Shown here: one piece after another, positions 8,904-20,529 of the stretch
Position numbering within the stretch: the first letter of the stretch is position 1
How the letters are laid out: each line of letters opens with the position of its first letter
DNA from: Pyrus communis
Taxonomy: Eukaryota > Streptophyta > Magnoliopsida > Rosales > Rosaceae
Assembly: GCF_963583255.1 (NCBI RefSeq)
Contig: NC_084805.1
Coordinates: 866,001-930,000 of the forward strand
DNA length: 64,000 bases
Direction of reading: 5' to 3'
Made by a program: the position numbers and the translations under genes
Notes under the pieces: generated by a model
Database searches by the model: none
Seen by the model: the letters and a program-made list of their open reading frames with translations, nothing else
What the model was told of the DNA's origin: nothing

Positions 8904-11900
8904 TGTGAAATCTCATTCCTTAATTTCACTGTTATAATCTACGTACTTGTATTATTGAGATTTTATGTTATTTCTTGAGAATTTATTTTAATTTGTTTGA
9001 ATTTAGATTTTAATTAAATTAGTTACAAAGTTTGAAGTTTGGAAATTAATTATTTAAAATCCGTAGACTTTTCGAGGTCACAATTTATATTTTTGAATAG
9101 ATCTCGAAACCACGAACGCATAGGCGAAAGCCGTTTGTAAGTCCGAATTATAGCGGTATAGCTACAGACGTTTGAAGTTGTGTTACTAAACTATAGATTT
9201 TAGAAATGATTTAAACTCCTACTTGGAAGGAAAAAGCCCAATGAGGTATGTGCTTTTGTGGCCAATCAGAAGTAAAGGTTGGAGGGAGGACCAATCGAAA
9301 AACAAGAAAGGAAGGAGCAACCAATTAGAAAAAAAAGGAGGGGAGATGAGAGACCTGAAATGGGTCATTTTTGACCCGTGAACCCCCAATTTTGACCCCG
9401 CCATATCTCCTTCATCTGACTTCCATTTTGGATGATCTTGGTGTCCATGGAAAGCTCTTGACGAGTCCTACATCTATGTAGTGTTAGATTTCCATTTTTC
9501 AAGGTCGAAGCCACAAAGTGCTGAGGGTTTTCCGGCGAGTTTTCTCATGTTACAGTGATTCTGACAACGATTACTATCGATCACCACCACCAATAGACTC
9601 CTTTTAACCCCTGGAGCAAGGTCCAAGCATTGGATGAGGTGTCGGAGTTCATTTTGGCGATGAATCGAGAGACACCCATTTTTAGGTCTTCCGGCAGGTT
9701 TGAGGGCAATTGGAGATTTTTCTAGCCAAATTGGACTTGGCCACATGTATGAAACTTGCTCCACTCACTGAGATCTATTTGCCTGTAAAATTTGGTAATT
9801 TTTGGAAATAGTTGAATTTTTCGGCGAATCGGGTCGGCCGACCGCCACTCGCGGCTGCGTGTGGTAAGTGGGCTGACGATGTCTTTCTAAGTCCAATTAG
9901 ATGCCCTGAATTCATAATTGATATCGTATGAAGTGGTTTGATTGTTTCAACTTAGTTTCATTATGATACATCACTTGATCAAAATTTGAATTGACGATCC
10001 GACCGTTGGATTGTCACGAAACTTTAATATGTTATAGAATGTAATATTTGAGAATAGCTGGAACTAATGGATCGGGAATCCGACATACGGATCTTTCTGA
10101 ATTGAATTTCTAAGTTAGTAAAATTAATTGTTAACCGCCACCTAATTCTAGTAATTGGCGGAGATCCGACCGTCGGATTGCGATGAGATTTTAGTATCTT
10201 ATTCTTTGAGAATAATGGGGACCTTAAGAAGTTATGGATCTAGATTATGATGTGCAGATCTTCCAGATTAAATTGGTAGGGTGTGGACCCCACAATTGAT
10301 TTTTGTCAACAGGTCTTGAACCATTTGAATTACTAAAATTAGTATTACTAAAGACTCAGTGAAGCTTTGCAGACTTGTTTTGGTGAGTGACTTTAATATA
10401 TGTGATATGGTGATTACCCGATTCTTTATATATTAATATCCTTTGTGGATATGACATAGTTTTATAAATGTGTTTTCTGTTAAAATGTGATTCTTTTATA
10501 ATTGGCCATTGATCAATTTTTATTAAATATGATTTGACTCATGGATTGGAAATATTTGTGAAAATGTGACTTGAAGTGCATATTGAAATGTTTATGAATT
10601 GTGTTATAAATATATATTTGAAATGTTGAGAAATGTGTGGGCTAGTAGAGACCGTTACCCTAGTGTCATAGGGTTATGTGACACCGAGTCTGCACCATGT
10701 AGCATGTAGCAGTGGTACATGGATGGTCCTGCTTGGTTAATCCGCGATGGGGGACCATATTATTTATGGATCGCGCTTGGTTAATCCGCAATGGGCGATC
10801 CTTATGGCCATGTATACTTAGGAGTGATCATGCTTGGTTAATCCACGATGGGTGATCACTGCCTAACAGTTCTGTATGTATGACTTTGCTTGGTTAATAC
10901 GTTATGGGGGGTCACTACCTTCTTGGTTATCTTGACCTTGCTTGGTTAATCAGTGATGGGGGGTCACTCGTGGTTCTGCTTGGTTAATTCGCGATGAGGG
11001 ACCATATTATTTATGGATCGTGCTTAGTTTATCCGCGATGGGCGATCCTTATGGCCATACATACTTAGGGGTGATCATGCTTGGTTAATCCGCAATAGGT
11101 GATCACTGCCTAACAAATTCGTGGGAGTGACTCTGCTTGGTTAATCCGCGATGGGGGGTCACTACCTACATGGTTACTCAGGGGTGGCTCTGCTTGGTTA
11201 ATCCGTTATGGAGGGCCATTTCTAGTTTGATTACTTATGTAGGCTTCGGCAGAACTGCATCCATCTAGCCCTAGTTTTTAATGCACATATGAACGATAGT
11301 TTTTGGGAATCTTGGTGGTTTGAATGGGAAAAGCCGTTGGATGTCTAGGTGACTCCTTCAGAGTTTTCAGTGACTTGGTTATGATATCATAAAGCATGAT
11401 TCTATACTCGATGTTTATAGATTGTGATTGATGGTATGTTTTTATTGAATATCACATACTTGTATTATTGTCACTCACCCGAGCTTCGCAGCTTAACCAA
11501 GTTTGATTTGCCAGTACACCATTCCCTTAATGTAGGCATTGATTTTACATATGACAGGTCTGGGTAGATTACGAGAAACCATTCGGTATTTTGGTTCCGT
11601 TGAGTGGTCCGGAACCTGATGTTGTTGGATTTCGTTGAGTGGTCCGGAATCCTTGCTTTCGCTAATTCCCATAAGATTAGTCTAGAACCCTAGATTCGAA
11701 TGAATAGGAATTACCCACAATAGATCTTGTGAATACAAATTAGAATTATCATGTTTATTACTGATAATCCAAGTAGGGAATTATATAGAGTTCCTTAGTT
11801 AAATTCGTGAAGTGATAAGTTATCGCATTGATTGATAACGTAAATAAATGCTAAGATCATGCATGTTTGATTCATGAATTGATTAATTGACGGGATTGCG

Positions 11901-12282
11901 GAACGACTTTGGATATGGATGTTATTTTTATGATTATTTTAGTTGATCAATGTGGCTTGAGAAGAATATTGTGCTTCGTCATTGGTACTTTGACATATTA
12001 CATGGTATGCATTGTGATATATTGTTGAGACAACGATTTATGTGATGGATGTTTGAGTGTAATGAAATGACGAACTACGAATGACTTGATCCCTATTGAG
12101 GGTACGTAAGCAGTCTAACGAGGAGGTTAGATGTAGCCATAAGGTATATGAAAAAAATTATTATGCAGTTAGAGCTCGAGTTGTGCTTTGCCCATATCCC
12201 GAAGGTGGGGTATGTTAGAAATATGGGTATTTGGTGATGTCATGTGTTGATCTTGAAAGTATGTCGGGATCGGGGCGTGACA
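8904..12282. mobile_element. Long solo LTR, Ty3/gypsy-like (about 3.4 kb)
   Basis: The left end TGTGAAATCTCATTCC and right end GATCGGGGCGTGACA are the mutually inverted-looking ends typical of a class of plant gypsy LTRs (TGT-RACATCCCG...CGGGGYGTGACA). The flanking 5-mers are CAAGC and CAAAC, a one-mismatch target duplication. No gag or pol frame occurs inside and no second LTR is nearby, so I read it as a solo LTR left by unequal recombination. It contains the hairpin array at 10723-11218. A 3.4-kb LTR is long, so an internal insertion cannot be excluded. Confidence 0.62.
10723..11218 (+). repeat. Ten-unit hairpin array with covarying stems and constant 22-nt loop
   Basis: Ten copies of a loop motif beginning TGCTTGGTTAATCC and ending GATGGG are each flanked by self-complementary arms. 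Stem pairs are 10723-10729/10752-10758, 10768-10773/10796-10801, 10823-10830/10853-10860, 10881-10886/10909-10914, 10933-10938/10961-10966, 10971-10976/10999-11004, 11015-11020/11043-11048, 11071-11077/11100-11106, 11126-11133/11156-11163 and 11185-11190/11213-11218. Every loop is exactly 22 bases. Arms differ between units (ATGGTCC, GGATCG, AGTGATCA, TGACC, TGGCTC) yet remain paired, with some G-T wobbles. Units 1-4 and 6-9 form a block duplication, so about five stem types are independent. Confidence 0.9.
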
Positions 12283-14461
12283 CAAACCTATTTCATTAAA
12301 GCTCCCTTGTTTTATTGGAACCCCCTATATTTTCAGCAGTCATCTATCGAATTTAAGATTCTGCAGATGGTTACAAAAAAATGATCAATATTTCAGCACG
12401 AAATTACCGAAACTGTATAGCTTTTCAGTAGGAACTTACTGAATTTGTGCATATTTTCAATAGGCTCCAACCAAAGAATGCCTAACACATGCTTTTGTTC
12501 AAAATCTCAATTGGCAGCTACTGAATATCCGAATTGCAATTTAGGGTTCAACAAGCATGATGAAAGGAAAAATTATATGAAGTCTTATCTCATGTGGAGG
12601 CCTTCAAATGGTCAATTTCGTGTTTCATTCGTAAAAAAAGAATCGTTTCAGCATCTTGTTTTTGTTTTTATTGGTTAGAATTTTGTTCTATAATAGAGGG
12701 TGTGAGTGAGTTTAAGAGTTTGAAGAAAAAAATCTTAGGAATTTAAAGGTTTATTTGTATCTATTTTATTTATAAAAAAAAATCTTGTGAGGACTAAGTA
12801 GTTATTTCATATTAGGCATATAAGTTATTTAATAAAATGTGGCACTACAAACTTTTTATATTTAAAAAGAAAAATACACTTGGGAGGAGTGAAAAATAAA
12901 ATTTTTGAAGTGCAAATAATAATTCACCTTCATATAATATTTTAATTATGAGTGTATTCAACAATATGCAAATAAATTATGTTTGATCTAATCCCCATTA
13001 TAAAATCTTATCAAACTAGGGCATGCTGGAATACTAAAATAAATGAGCAAGCCCAGTCCAACAAGGTTTTTTAGTTTTAAATTAAAATAAAAGACGCATG
13101 CAAGAAACTTACTTTAACAAGTAAGAGGTTTACATTTTAGCACTTTACAAAGGAGCAATTTTGGTAACGGCAAAAGTATGCAGACGTTACTGACAAGCAT
13201 GCAGACAAAACGCATGCTCAAGTCCACCTTATGAAGGAGCAAATTAAGGATGGAGTTACAAAACGTCTTCTTGCTCCTCCTCTCGACGGTTCATACCAAT
13301 TTAAGCGTTTTATAACCTCTTCCATTGCATGCCATGCATTCGTAATTCATCCCTTTGTCTTCTTCAGTATGTCGAAGCTCGTGATGAGACTCTGCTTCTC
13401 AAACAAGTTGATTATTCACATTATTGCGCTGTCTTGTGGATCATTCACTTTCGTGACATCAATGTGGAACGTATTTCTTGCTATGTGTAAAAGTCGATCC
13501 AGAAAAATTGCCGGAGAAAATACCTCAGGATTTAGGAGTTATTGGATTGATCTATAACTGAGGCTTTGATGCTCTATATTATTTGTGTAGTTTTTCCTTT
13601 TTCTTTATTTGGATACAATCGTATATCTATACTAAGGAGTGAAAATAATTAGTATTGAACTCTAACTTACAAGTGCAGATGAATATAATTAGATAACACT
13701 AGTACTAAGTGACAGGTAGTTCTGTTTTTTTTTCTTTTTTTTTTTATTTTTATTTTTTTTTCAAACTATCAATGACAACTAAAAACAATAGATAAGATGA
13801 CATACAAACTGATAATAAACAAAAACAAATTAAACCTTGAAGGATCAAACCTACTTTGATACAAAGTTGCAAAAAAAAATACACATAACAAACAGATGAA
13901 CAAACAAACTACACAATTACGAATAATACTTAATTAATTGAAAACAAAGATACACCAAAAAATTACAAAAAACAATGCTGCATAACTTGAATGACTGCAT
14001 TATGACTAACTGACACTTACTTTCAAATGGGCTAGTAATCTTGCAAACATAAGAGGGAGAAATTTTTTACTCTTTATGATAAGTGGGCTATGTATGTAAA
14101 TAATGTTGAATAAATACAATGCTGAAATTAGAAGTTTTTGGTATGCTGACATGAGATAAATGATTTTTCTGTTGAACTTTTTGTACAACGAGGCGGGTGT
14201 TATGCAAAGCCAGATAAGAAGTATACAGGGAGTTTGAATTAAGGATAGCTCAAATAAGGTTGCTTGAGGATATCCTTGTAGACTCATTGCATATTGTAAC
14301 TTAATAATCTAAATTGTCTAGTTTTTAAGTCTTCTTGACGAAACACGAATATAGTAAATGGGATACAAATGTAAACTCAAGAATCCGAAAACTGGAGTAC
14401 ACTAATTCAGAGAAAAAAAAAAAATCTCGAAGGTTTTTTTCTTTAAGGGGAGTTTTAGAGA
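12283..14461. other. Intergenic, nothing firmly assigned
   Basis: AT-rich DNA with a 108-codon plus-strand frame at 13231-13557 and shorter frames elsewhere. None shows a recognisable domain, splice structure or convincing codon pattern. Confidence 0.4.
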
Positions 14462-14509
14462 TCTTAGAGATCTTCTTAGAGTGAAATCAGTTCACAATTT
14501 AAAGGGGAG
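14462..14509 (+). mobile_element. Remnant of copia internal 3' end upstream of the 5' LTR
   Basis: This 48-base stretch (TCTTAGAGATCTTCTT... to AATTTAAAGGGGAG) matches the last internal bases and polypurine tract of the downstream element (19055-19102), differing at only a few positions. Normally host DNA would precede a 5' LTR. Its presence means that the LTR at 14510 was once the shared or 3' LTR of another copy. Confidence 0.8.
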
Positions 14510-14910
14510 TGTTAGTGTGTAAATTCAAGAACTGATTAGTGAAGATTATAAGTATTTCATTTGTGTTATGCCTCAGCTCATAGGCTGAGTTTGTGTGTTA
14601 AAATGTAATGTGTTGGTTAAGTCTCATAGGGCTTAACATTGGACAAGTGTCTTAATCTCAGAATGAGATGTAATGGATGACTGAGATTGAATTTAGAATT
14701 GTGTCTATCTCTCTCTCACCTCCAACGGTTATAATTGCTAGTGTCTGAGCTTATATGCTCAGAGTGAGTGCCTGCAATATATGGAAGAATGCAGACGGAT
14801 ATTCTTTGGGATTTTGTGATCCATTTTCTTTTCTTCTTCTTCCTAAAACTTTCTGAGATTCTCTTCCATAATTACTGCTAGAATTCCCATTTAATTCGAA
14901 TCCTCTAACA
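14510..14910 (+). repeat. 5' LTR of copia element 2
   Basis: Begins TGTTAGTGTGTAAATT and ends TCGAATCCTCTAACA, with the same ends and the same length as the 3' LTR at 19103-19503. Confidence 0.93.
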
Positions 14911-14926
14911 TGGCCTCAGAGCCAGG
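14911..14926 (+). other. Primer binding site of copia element 2
   Basis: TGGCCTCAGAGCCAGG directly follows the LTR end. It is a variant of the usual TGGTATCAGAGC initiator tRNA-Met match. Confidence 0.7.
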
Positions 14927-15030
14927 TTAGGTCTGAATTCCTGGGCGTCGTGTTTGTGAGAGGGTGAGCTCGGATTCACAGCAAAAGCTCATTACAGTGA
15001 TTCGAGTTCATATCAGTGACCGAGTTTAAC

Positions 15031-16671
15031 ATGGCTAGATCTGGAGGAGGAGAACTCAGAGCGCCAGTCTTCAATGGCGAGAATTTTGATTTCTGGTAAC
15101 TCAAAATGAAGACCATTTTTCGTTCACACGAACTGTGGGATCTGGTTGAAAATGGGTATGAAACTCCGATGAAGAAGAAAGAGGAGAAGCTCATGGAGGC
15201 GGATAAGAAGCTGATGCGTGAGAATGTGGTCAAGGATGCTAGAGCACTTGGAATCATCCAAGGTACTGTTTCAGATCAAATTTTCCTGAGGATCACAACC
15301 CAGGAAAATGCAAAGGTTGGGTAGGACATTCTGAAACAAGAATTCGTTGGTGATAAGCAAGTAAGATCTGTGAAACTTCAAGGTCTTAGGCAAGATTTTG
15401 AGTATACTTGCATGAATGATAGTGAATCTTTGTGTGTGTATATTGCTAAATTGTTTGATCTGATTAATCAAATAAGGAGCTATGGTGAAGATATGAGTAA
15501 TCAAAGAATTGTTCAGAGGTTGTTAATTAGCTTACCTAAATCTTATGATAGTATTGCAACTGTGATAGAAAATACTAAGGATTTAGACACCATAGATGCT
15601 CAGGATGTAGTTGCAGTTTTGAAGGGTTTCAAACAAAGGCTTGATAGACATGGTGAGAGTAGTATGGAGAAAGCATTTGCTAGTTTGAACATTGCATCAA
15701 AACCAAATAGGTTTAATGGTTAAACAAACAATAGCAAATACCAAAAACATTTTAAGCCAAAAGGGAAATAGTGGAGTAACAAGGCTGATTGGGGTAATAA
15801 GGCTAGCTTCTATGTGAAGAATGATGCAAATAACAATGGGGATAAGTATAAATTCTATGATAGACTTCACTATGGGGAATGTTGGGTTAAGAACAAGGTC
15901 AAGTGTCGCAAGTGTAGCAAAATTGGGCATATTGCAAAAAACTGTAATGCCAACAAGGTTGTGCAACAAGTGAATTTTGCTAATCAGGTAGAAAAAACTA
16001 GAAGTCTATTATATGCCAATCACTCTGGAGAAGTAAAGAAGGTAAGTGATGAATGGTACATAGATAATGGATGTAGTAATCATATGATATCCTAGGAAGA
16101 TTTGCTTGTAGACATTGACAGAAGGGTGAAAGCCAAGGTCCAAGTAAGCACTGGAGTCTTGGTTGAAGTGGCAGGAAATGGAACACTGATCATTGAAACA
16201 ATGAACGGTAGGAGATACATAAAGGAAGTTATGCTTTTACCTGGTATTGTAGAGAATTTGCTAAGTGTAGGCCAGATGACTGAGCATGGTTACTTTCTCT
16301 TATTTGGAGATTATAAGGTGGATGTGTTTGATGACATATCTCTAAAAAACTTGGTGGTCAATGTGAAACAAAAAGGGAATAGGTGTTTTCCCTTAATCTT
16401 CAACACAAACAAGGAGCTTGCATTGAGAACAAATGTGCAAGAGTGTGCAAAGATATGGCACAAGAGATTTGGTCACCTAAATTTCAGGAGTCTCAAGTTA
16501 TTACAGAGTCAGGAAATGGTATTGGGGCTACCTGAAATTCAAGATAGTGATGCAGTGTGTCAAGGATGTGCACTGGGGAAGAATAACAAGGAGTCATTTC
16601 CCAAGGAATCAAAGTGGAGAGCAAATGAGCAACTAGAATTAATACACTCAGATGTGTGTGGTCCTATGTAA
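15031..16671 (+). pseudogene. Copia gag-protease-preintegrase region, broken by stops
   Basis: One frame starts at ATG 15031 and can be followed to 16671, broken by stops at 15097, 15322, 15721, 15769, 16093 and 16669. It encodes a Gag-type N-terminus (APVFNGENFDFW), a Gag core (LKGFKQRLDRHGES), a zinc knuckle CRKCSKIGHIAKNC at about 15904-15945, and a protease-like site reading DNGCSNHM where DSG or DTG is usual. A GAG-pre-integrase block (HKRFGHLN... CQGCALGK) and HSDVCGPM follow. The missing Ser/Thr next to the catalytic Asp and the many stops show that the copy cannot make a working polyprotein. Confidence 0.9.
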
Positions 16672-19060
16672 ACACCAAGTCTGAGTGGAAACAGGTACTT
16701 CATTACTTTCATAGATGATTATTCAAGGATGTGTTGAGTTTATTTTTTGAGAAACAAATTAGATGTCTTCTTTGTGTTTAAAAAGTTTAAAGCTATGGTA
16801 GAGCTTCAATGTGGATACTCTGTGAAGGGGTTGAGAACAGATAGGGGATGAAAGTTCACTTCAAATGATTTAGGAACTTTTGTGAATACCTGGGGATAGA
16901 AAAACAACTCATCGTTGCATATTCTCCACAACATAATGGAGTTGCAGAAAGGAAAAACAGGACTGTTGTGGAGATGGCAAAATGCATGATTTATGAGAAA
17001 GAACTCCCTTACAATCTCTGGTATGAAGCAGTGAACACATCTGTGTATCTGCTAAACAGAAGTCCTACAAAGGCTTTGGGGAACATTACACCTTTTGAGA
17101 AATTTAGTGGAAGAAAACCTGGGATTAAACACCTGAAAGTGTTTGGTTTAGTGTGTTACTCACTTATTCCAAGAAATTTTAGGCACATATTAGAAGAAAC
17201 AAGTGTCATAGGTGTTTTCATTAGATATGGTGCTTGTGAGAAGGGGTATAAGGTGCTGAATCCTGCAACTCAAAAGGTTTTGCTCTTTAGGGATGTAATC
17301 TTCAATGAGAATGGTAAATGGGACTAGGAAAAGCATAAAGTAAAAGAAGTATGCATTCCATTTTCTGCAAATGAATTTCTAGAAATGAATGGAGTTAATG
17401 ATGATGTTATATCTGGATGTTCTCAAGTCCAAATTGAAGACTCTCCAACTATTGTCTCTAGTGAAGCAAGCAATTCAAGTCATTCATCTCATTATGATCA
17501 TACTCCACTGAGGTACAGGAACTTAAGTAAGATTTATGAGAGATGTCATTTGTGCATTGTTCAACCCGAAGATTTTAATGAAGTTGCACAGGATAAGGCA
17601 TGGAAAAAGGCAATGGAAGATGAATTGAGCATGATTGAGAAGAACCAGACATGAGAATTGGTAAGAAGACCATTTGATAAGCCTGTGATTGGGGTAAAAT
17701 GGGTGTATAAAACTAAGTTGAACTTAGATGACTCAGTTCAAAAGAATAAGGCTAAGCTAGTTGCAAAAAGCTATGCACAAAAGCCTGGGATAGATTATAA
17801 TGAAACCTTTGCACCTGTGGCAAGGTTGGATACCACAAGAACCCTTATTGCACTGGCTGCAAAGAACAATTGGAAGTTGTTTCAACTGGATGTAAAATCG
17901 GCTTTCTTAAATGGTGCACTTGAAGATGAAGTGTATGTAGATCAACCAGATTGATTCATTGTGCAAGGAGATGATGATAATGTGTACAAATTACACAAGG
18001 CTTTATATGATTTGAAGCAGGCACCAAGGGCCTGGTATGAAGAGATTGATTCCTATCTTGCAAAGTGTGGTTTCAAAAGAAGTACCAGTAAGGCAACATT
18101 ATACACTAAGTGCAGAGGAGACTCAGATTTAATCATTGTGTCTATATATGTTGATGATATAGTCTATACTGGAAATTCTCAGGAGCTAATGAAGAAATTC
18201 AAGATTAATATGATGCACAAGTATGAAATGACAGATTTGGGCTTGTTGTACCATTTTCTAGGGATGAGAGTTATGCAAACTGAAGACTGCATATTCATAC
18301 ATCAGAGGAAGTATGCCTCAACTCTATTGAAGAAGTTTGGACTCTAGGATTGTAAACCTGTGAGTATTCCACTAGTACCAAGTGATAAACTGAGAAAGGA
18401 AGATGATAGTGGAGCTGCAGATGAAGCTCAATACAAGAAAATTGTGGGAAGCTTGCTGTATCTCACAACAACAAGGCCTGACATAATGTATGCTACATGT
18501 TTGTTAGCAAGGTTCATGCACTGCCATACTAACAAGCATTATGGGACATCAAAGAGAGTTCTGAGATATGTTCAAGGGACTATTGACTTTGGTTTGAAGT
18601 ATAAGAAAGGTGAAGCAACAATTGTGGTAGGATTCTATGATAGTGACTGGAGTGGTTCAAAAGAGGATATGAGAAGCACATCTAGGTATGCTTTTACATT
18701 TGGCAGTGGAGTTTTCTTTTGGGCGTCTGTCAAACAACAATGTGTTGCCTTATCCACAACTGAAGCAAAGTGTATCAGTGCATCGGAGGCAACTGCCTAA
18801 ACCCCTTGGTTAAGGTATGTACTGGAAGATTTTGGTGAAATGCAATTTATTGCAACACCACTGAACTGTGACAACACTTCAACTATTGCTATCACTAAGA
18901 ACCCCATATTTCACTAGAAAACCAAGCATATCAACATAAGGTATTTCATCCATGAGGCATTGCAATAGGGAGTGATTGACTTGATTCACTGTCTTATAAA
19001 GGAATAAGTTGTTGACATTTTCACAAAGGCACCGGCGAGAGAACAATACACTTATCTTAG
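16672..19060 (+). pseudogene. Copia integrase-RT-RNase H region, broken by stops and a frameshift
   Basis: Integrase continues (ITFIDDYSR, LRTDRG), then a one-base frameshift falls near 16868-16872, since HNGVAERKNRTVVEMAKC is read in another frame. RT follows with KWVYKTKLN, QLDVKSAFLNGAL, LYDLKQAPRAWYEEI and the active-site box YVDDIVYT (about 18148-18172). RNase H follows (SLLYLTTTRPDIMYATCLLA, GFYDSDWSGSKEDMRSTS, STTEAKCISASEA). In-frame stops occur at 16735, 17325, 17652, 17952, 18345 and 18798, among others. Several look like Trp or Gln codons changed by C-to-T or G-to-A, as expected for methylated silent repeats. Confidence 0.9.
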
Positions 19061-19102
19061 AGATCTTCTTGGAGTGAAATCAGTTCACAATTTAAAGGGG
19101 AA

Positions 19103-19503
19103 TGTTAGTGTGTAAATTGATGAACTGATTAGTGAAGATTATAAGTATTTCATTTGTGTTATGCCTCAGCTCATAGGCTGAGTTTATGTGTTAAAATGTA
19201 ATGTGTTGGTTAAGTCTCATAGGACTTAACATTGGACAAGTGTCTTAATATCATAATAGGATGTAATGGATGGCTGAGATTGAATTTAGAATTGTGTCTA
19301 TCTCTCTCTCACCTCCAACTGTTATAATTGCTAGTGTATGAGCTCATATGCTCAGAGTGAATGCCCGCAATATATGGAAAAATGCAGAGAGATATTCTCT
19401 GAGATTTTCTAATCCATTTTCTTTTCTTCTTCTTCCTAAAACTTTTTGAGATTCTCTTCCATAACTACTGCTAGAATTCCCATTTAATTCGAATCCTCTA
19501 ACA
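19103..19503 (+). repeat. 3' LTR of copia element 2
   Basis: 401 bp, same ends as the 5' LTR and about 94% identical to it by eye; preceded by the purine tract at 19089-19102. Confidence 0.93.
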
Positions 19504-20529
19504 GCTTTGTACACCTAGATATGGAGGTTCATCCATATGGTGCGATCAGATTTAGCGGCTCCACCGCCTTATACGATCAGATTTGACTTCTTTGCCGTTT
19601 TGTTTGATTCGATATGGTAGCTCCGCCTCCTCGATTTGTGGAAGCTATGAATCTTAGTTGAACAATGAAGTTGAAGGTGATCTTGGTTTGAGTGTCTTAA
19701 TCCTTCATAGAGATAAGTGACCACTGGTTCCCTTCTTAGAGTAGTTGTAACTATTTTGTTTCCTCACCCAACAATAATTCTGGTCGCGCTGCTCAGATAC
19801 GTGGATGTGGTTTTCTCCCTTATCTTTGAATAATGACTTTAAGTGGTCTCTTCATTATAGGTCTGTTTCGTCTATCGATGTGTGTTAAATTCACACTGGT
19901 GGTGTTTATGCATTTGTGCTTAGTCATACATGGATTTATTCTAGTTGTTTGTTTGTGCAAATTCACTCCAAATCATTTTCTTGTTCACTGGAGCAAGGTA
20001 CGCAATCAGCAACTCTGTATTTGTTTGTGTTGATCAATGATATACCAAGGGAAACTTTGGTTCCGGTTCCTAGTTCACCAAAATCTTAGACTGAAACTTT
20101 ATTGATTTGAATACTTTGACTAAAACATAAAATATTGTTAAATTTTAATATTAACTAAGAAATTTAATAATGAAAATTGACAATTTTTCCCTATAATCAT
20201 GCAAAGTTTATACCATATAGGATTTTAAATTTTAATTTATAAAAAAAATCTTTTCAGATTTCACACGATTCAATTTTCAATATTAATTAAGAAATTTAAT
20301 TATGAAAATAAATAATTCCTCCTTATAAATAATTCCTCCTTATAATCAAATTTGATTTGTGTGAAAACTGATTAGATTTTTTTTATTATATTTATTATAA
20401 AACATGGGTACATTATAGTTTAAAAAAGTGAATAGATTCTTACATTGAAAAATGGGTACATTTACATATAAAAAATTGGTACATTTTTTTGCAGTGGTAC
20501 ATGACAGTGGGTACATTGTCAATAAATTA
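19504..20529. other. Unassigned sequence right of copia element 2
   Basis: About 19504-20030 is less AT-rich than its surroundings and has the feel of an old transposon or gene fragment, but no domain could be read. From about 20400 several GGGTACATT or GGTACATTT motifs recur. They continue on the far side of the solo LTR (22790-22860), showing that the LTR inserted into this repeat. Confidence 0.4.

Larger units (their letters stand above)
14510..19503 (+). mobile_element. Full-length but decayed Ty1/copia retrotransposon (4994 bp)
   Basis: Two 401-bp LTRs (14510-14910 and 19103-19503) bracket gag, protease, integrase, RT and RNase H on the plus strand. A primer-binding-site-like TGGCCTCAGAGCCAGG follows the 5' LTR and a polypurine tract (AATTTAAAGGGGAA) precedes the 3' LTR. 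The LTRs differ at roughly 23 positions by eye and have no indels, so the insertion is not recent. The outer flanks (GGGAG and GCTTT) are not a target duplication, consistent with the extra internal remnant upstream. Confidence 0.95.

Noticed and set aside
10723..11218. CRISPR-like array
   Set aside because: Regular repeats, but the repeat is a hairpin loop with paired arms, spacers are block-duplicated, and the DNA is clearly plant nuclear.
13231..13557. 108-codon plus-strand frame
   Set aside because: Starts and stops without splice support, and composition is not protein-like for a known family; kept only as part of an unassigned stretch.
15904..15945. CCHC zinc finger as a host gene
   Set aside because: It sits in frame with copia gag and protease between two LTRs.
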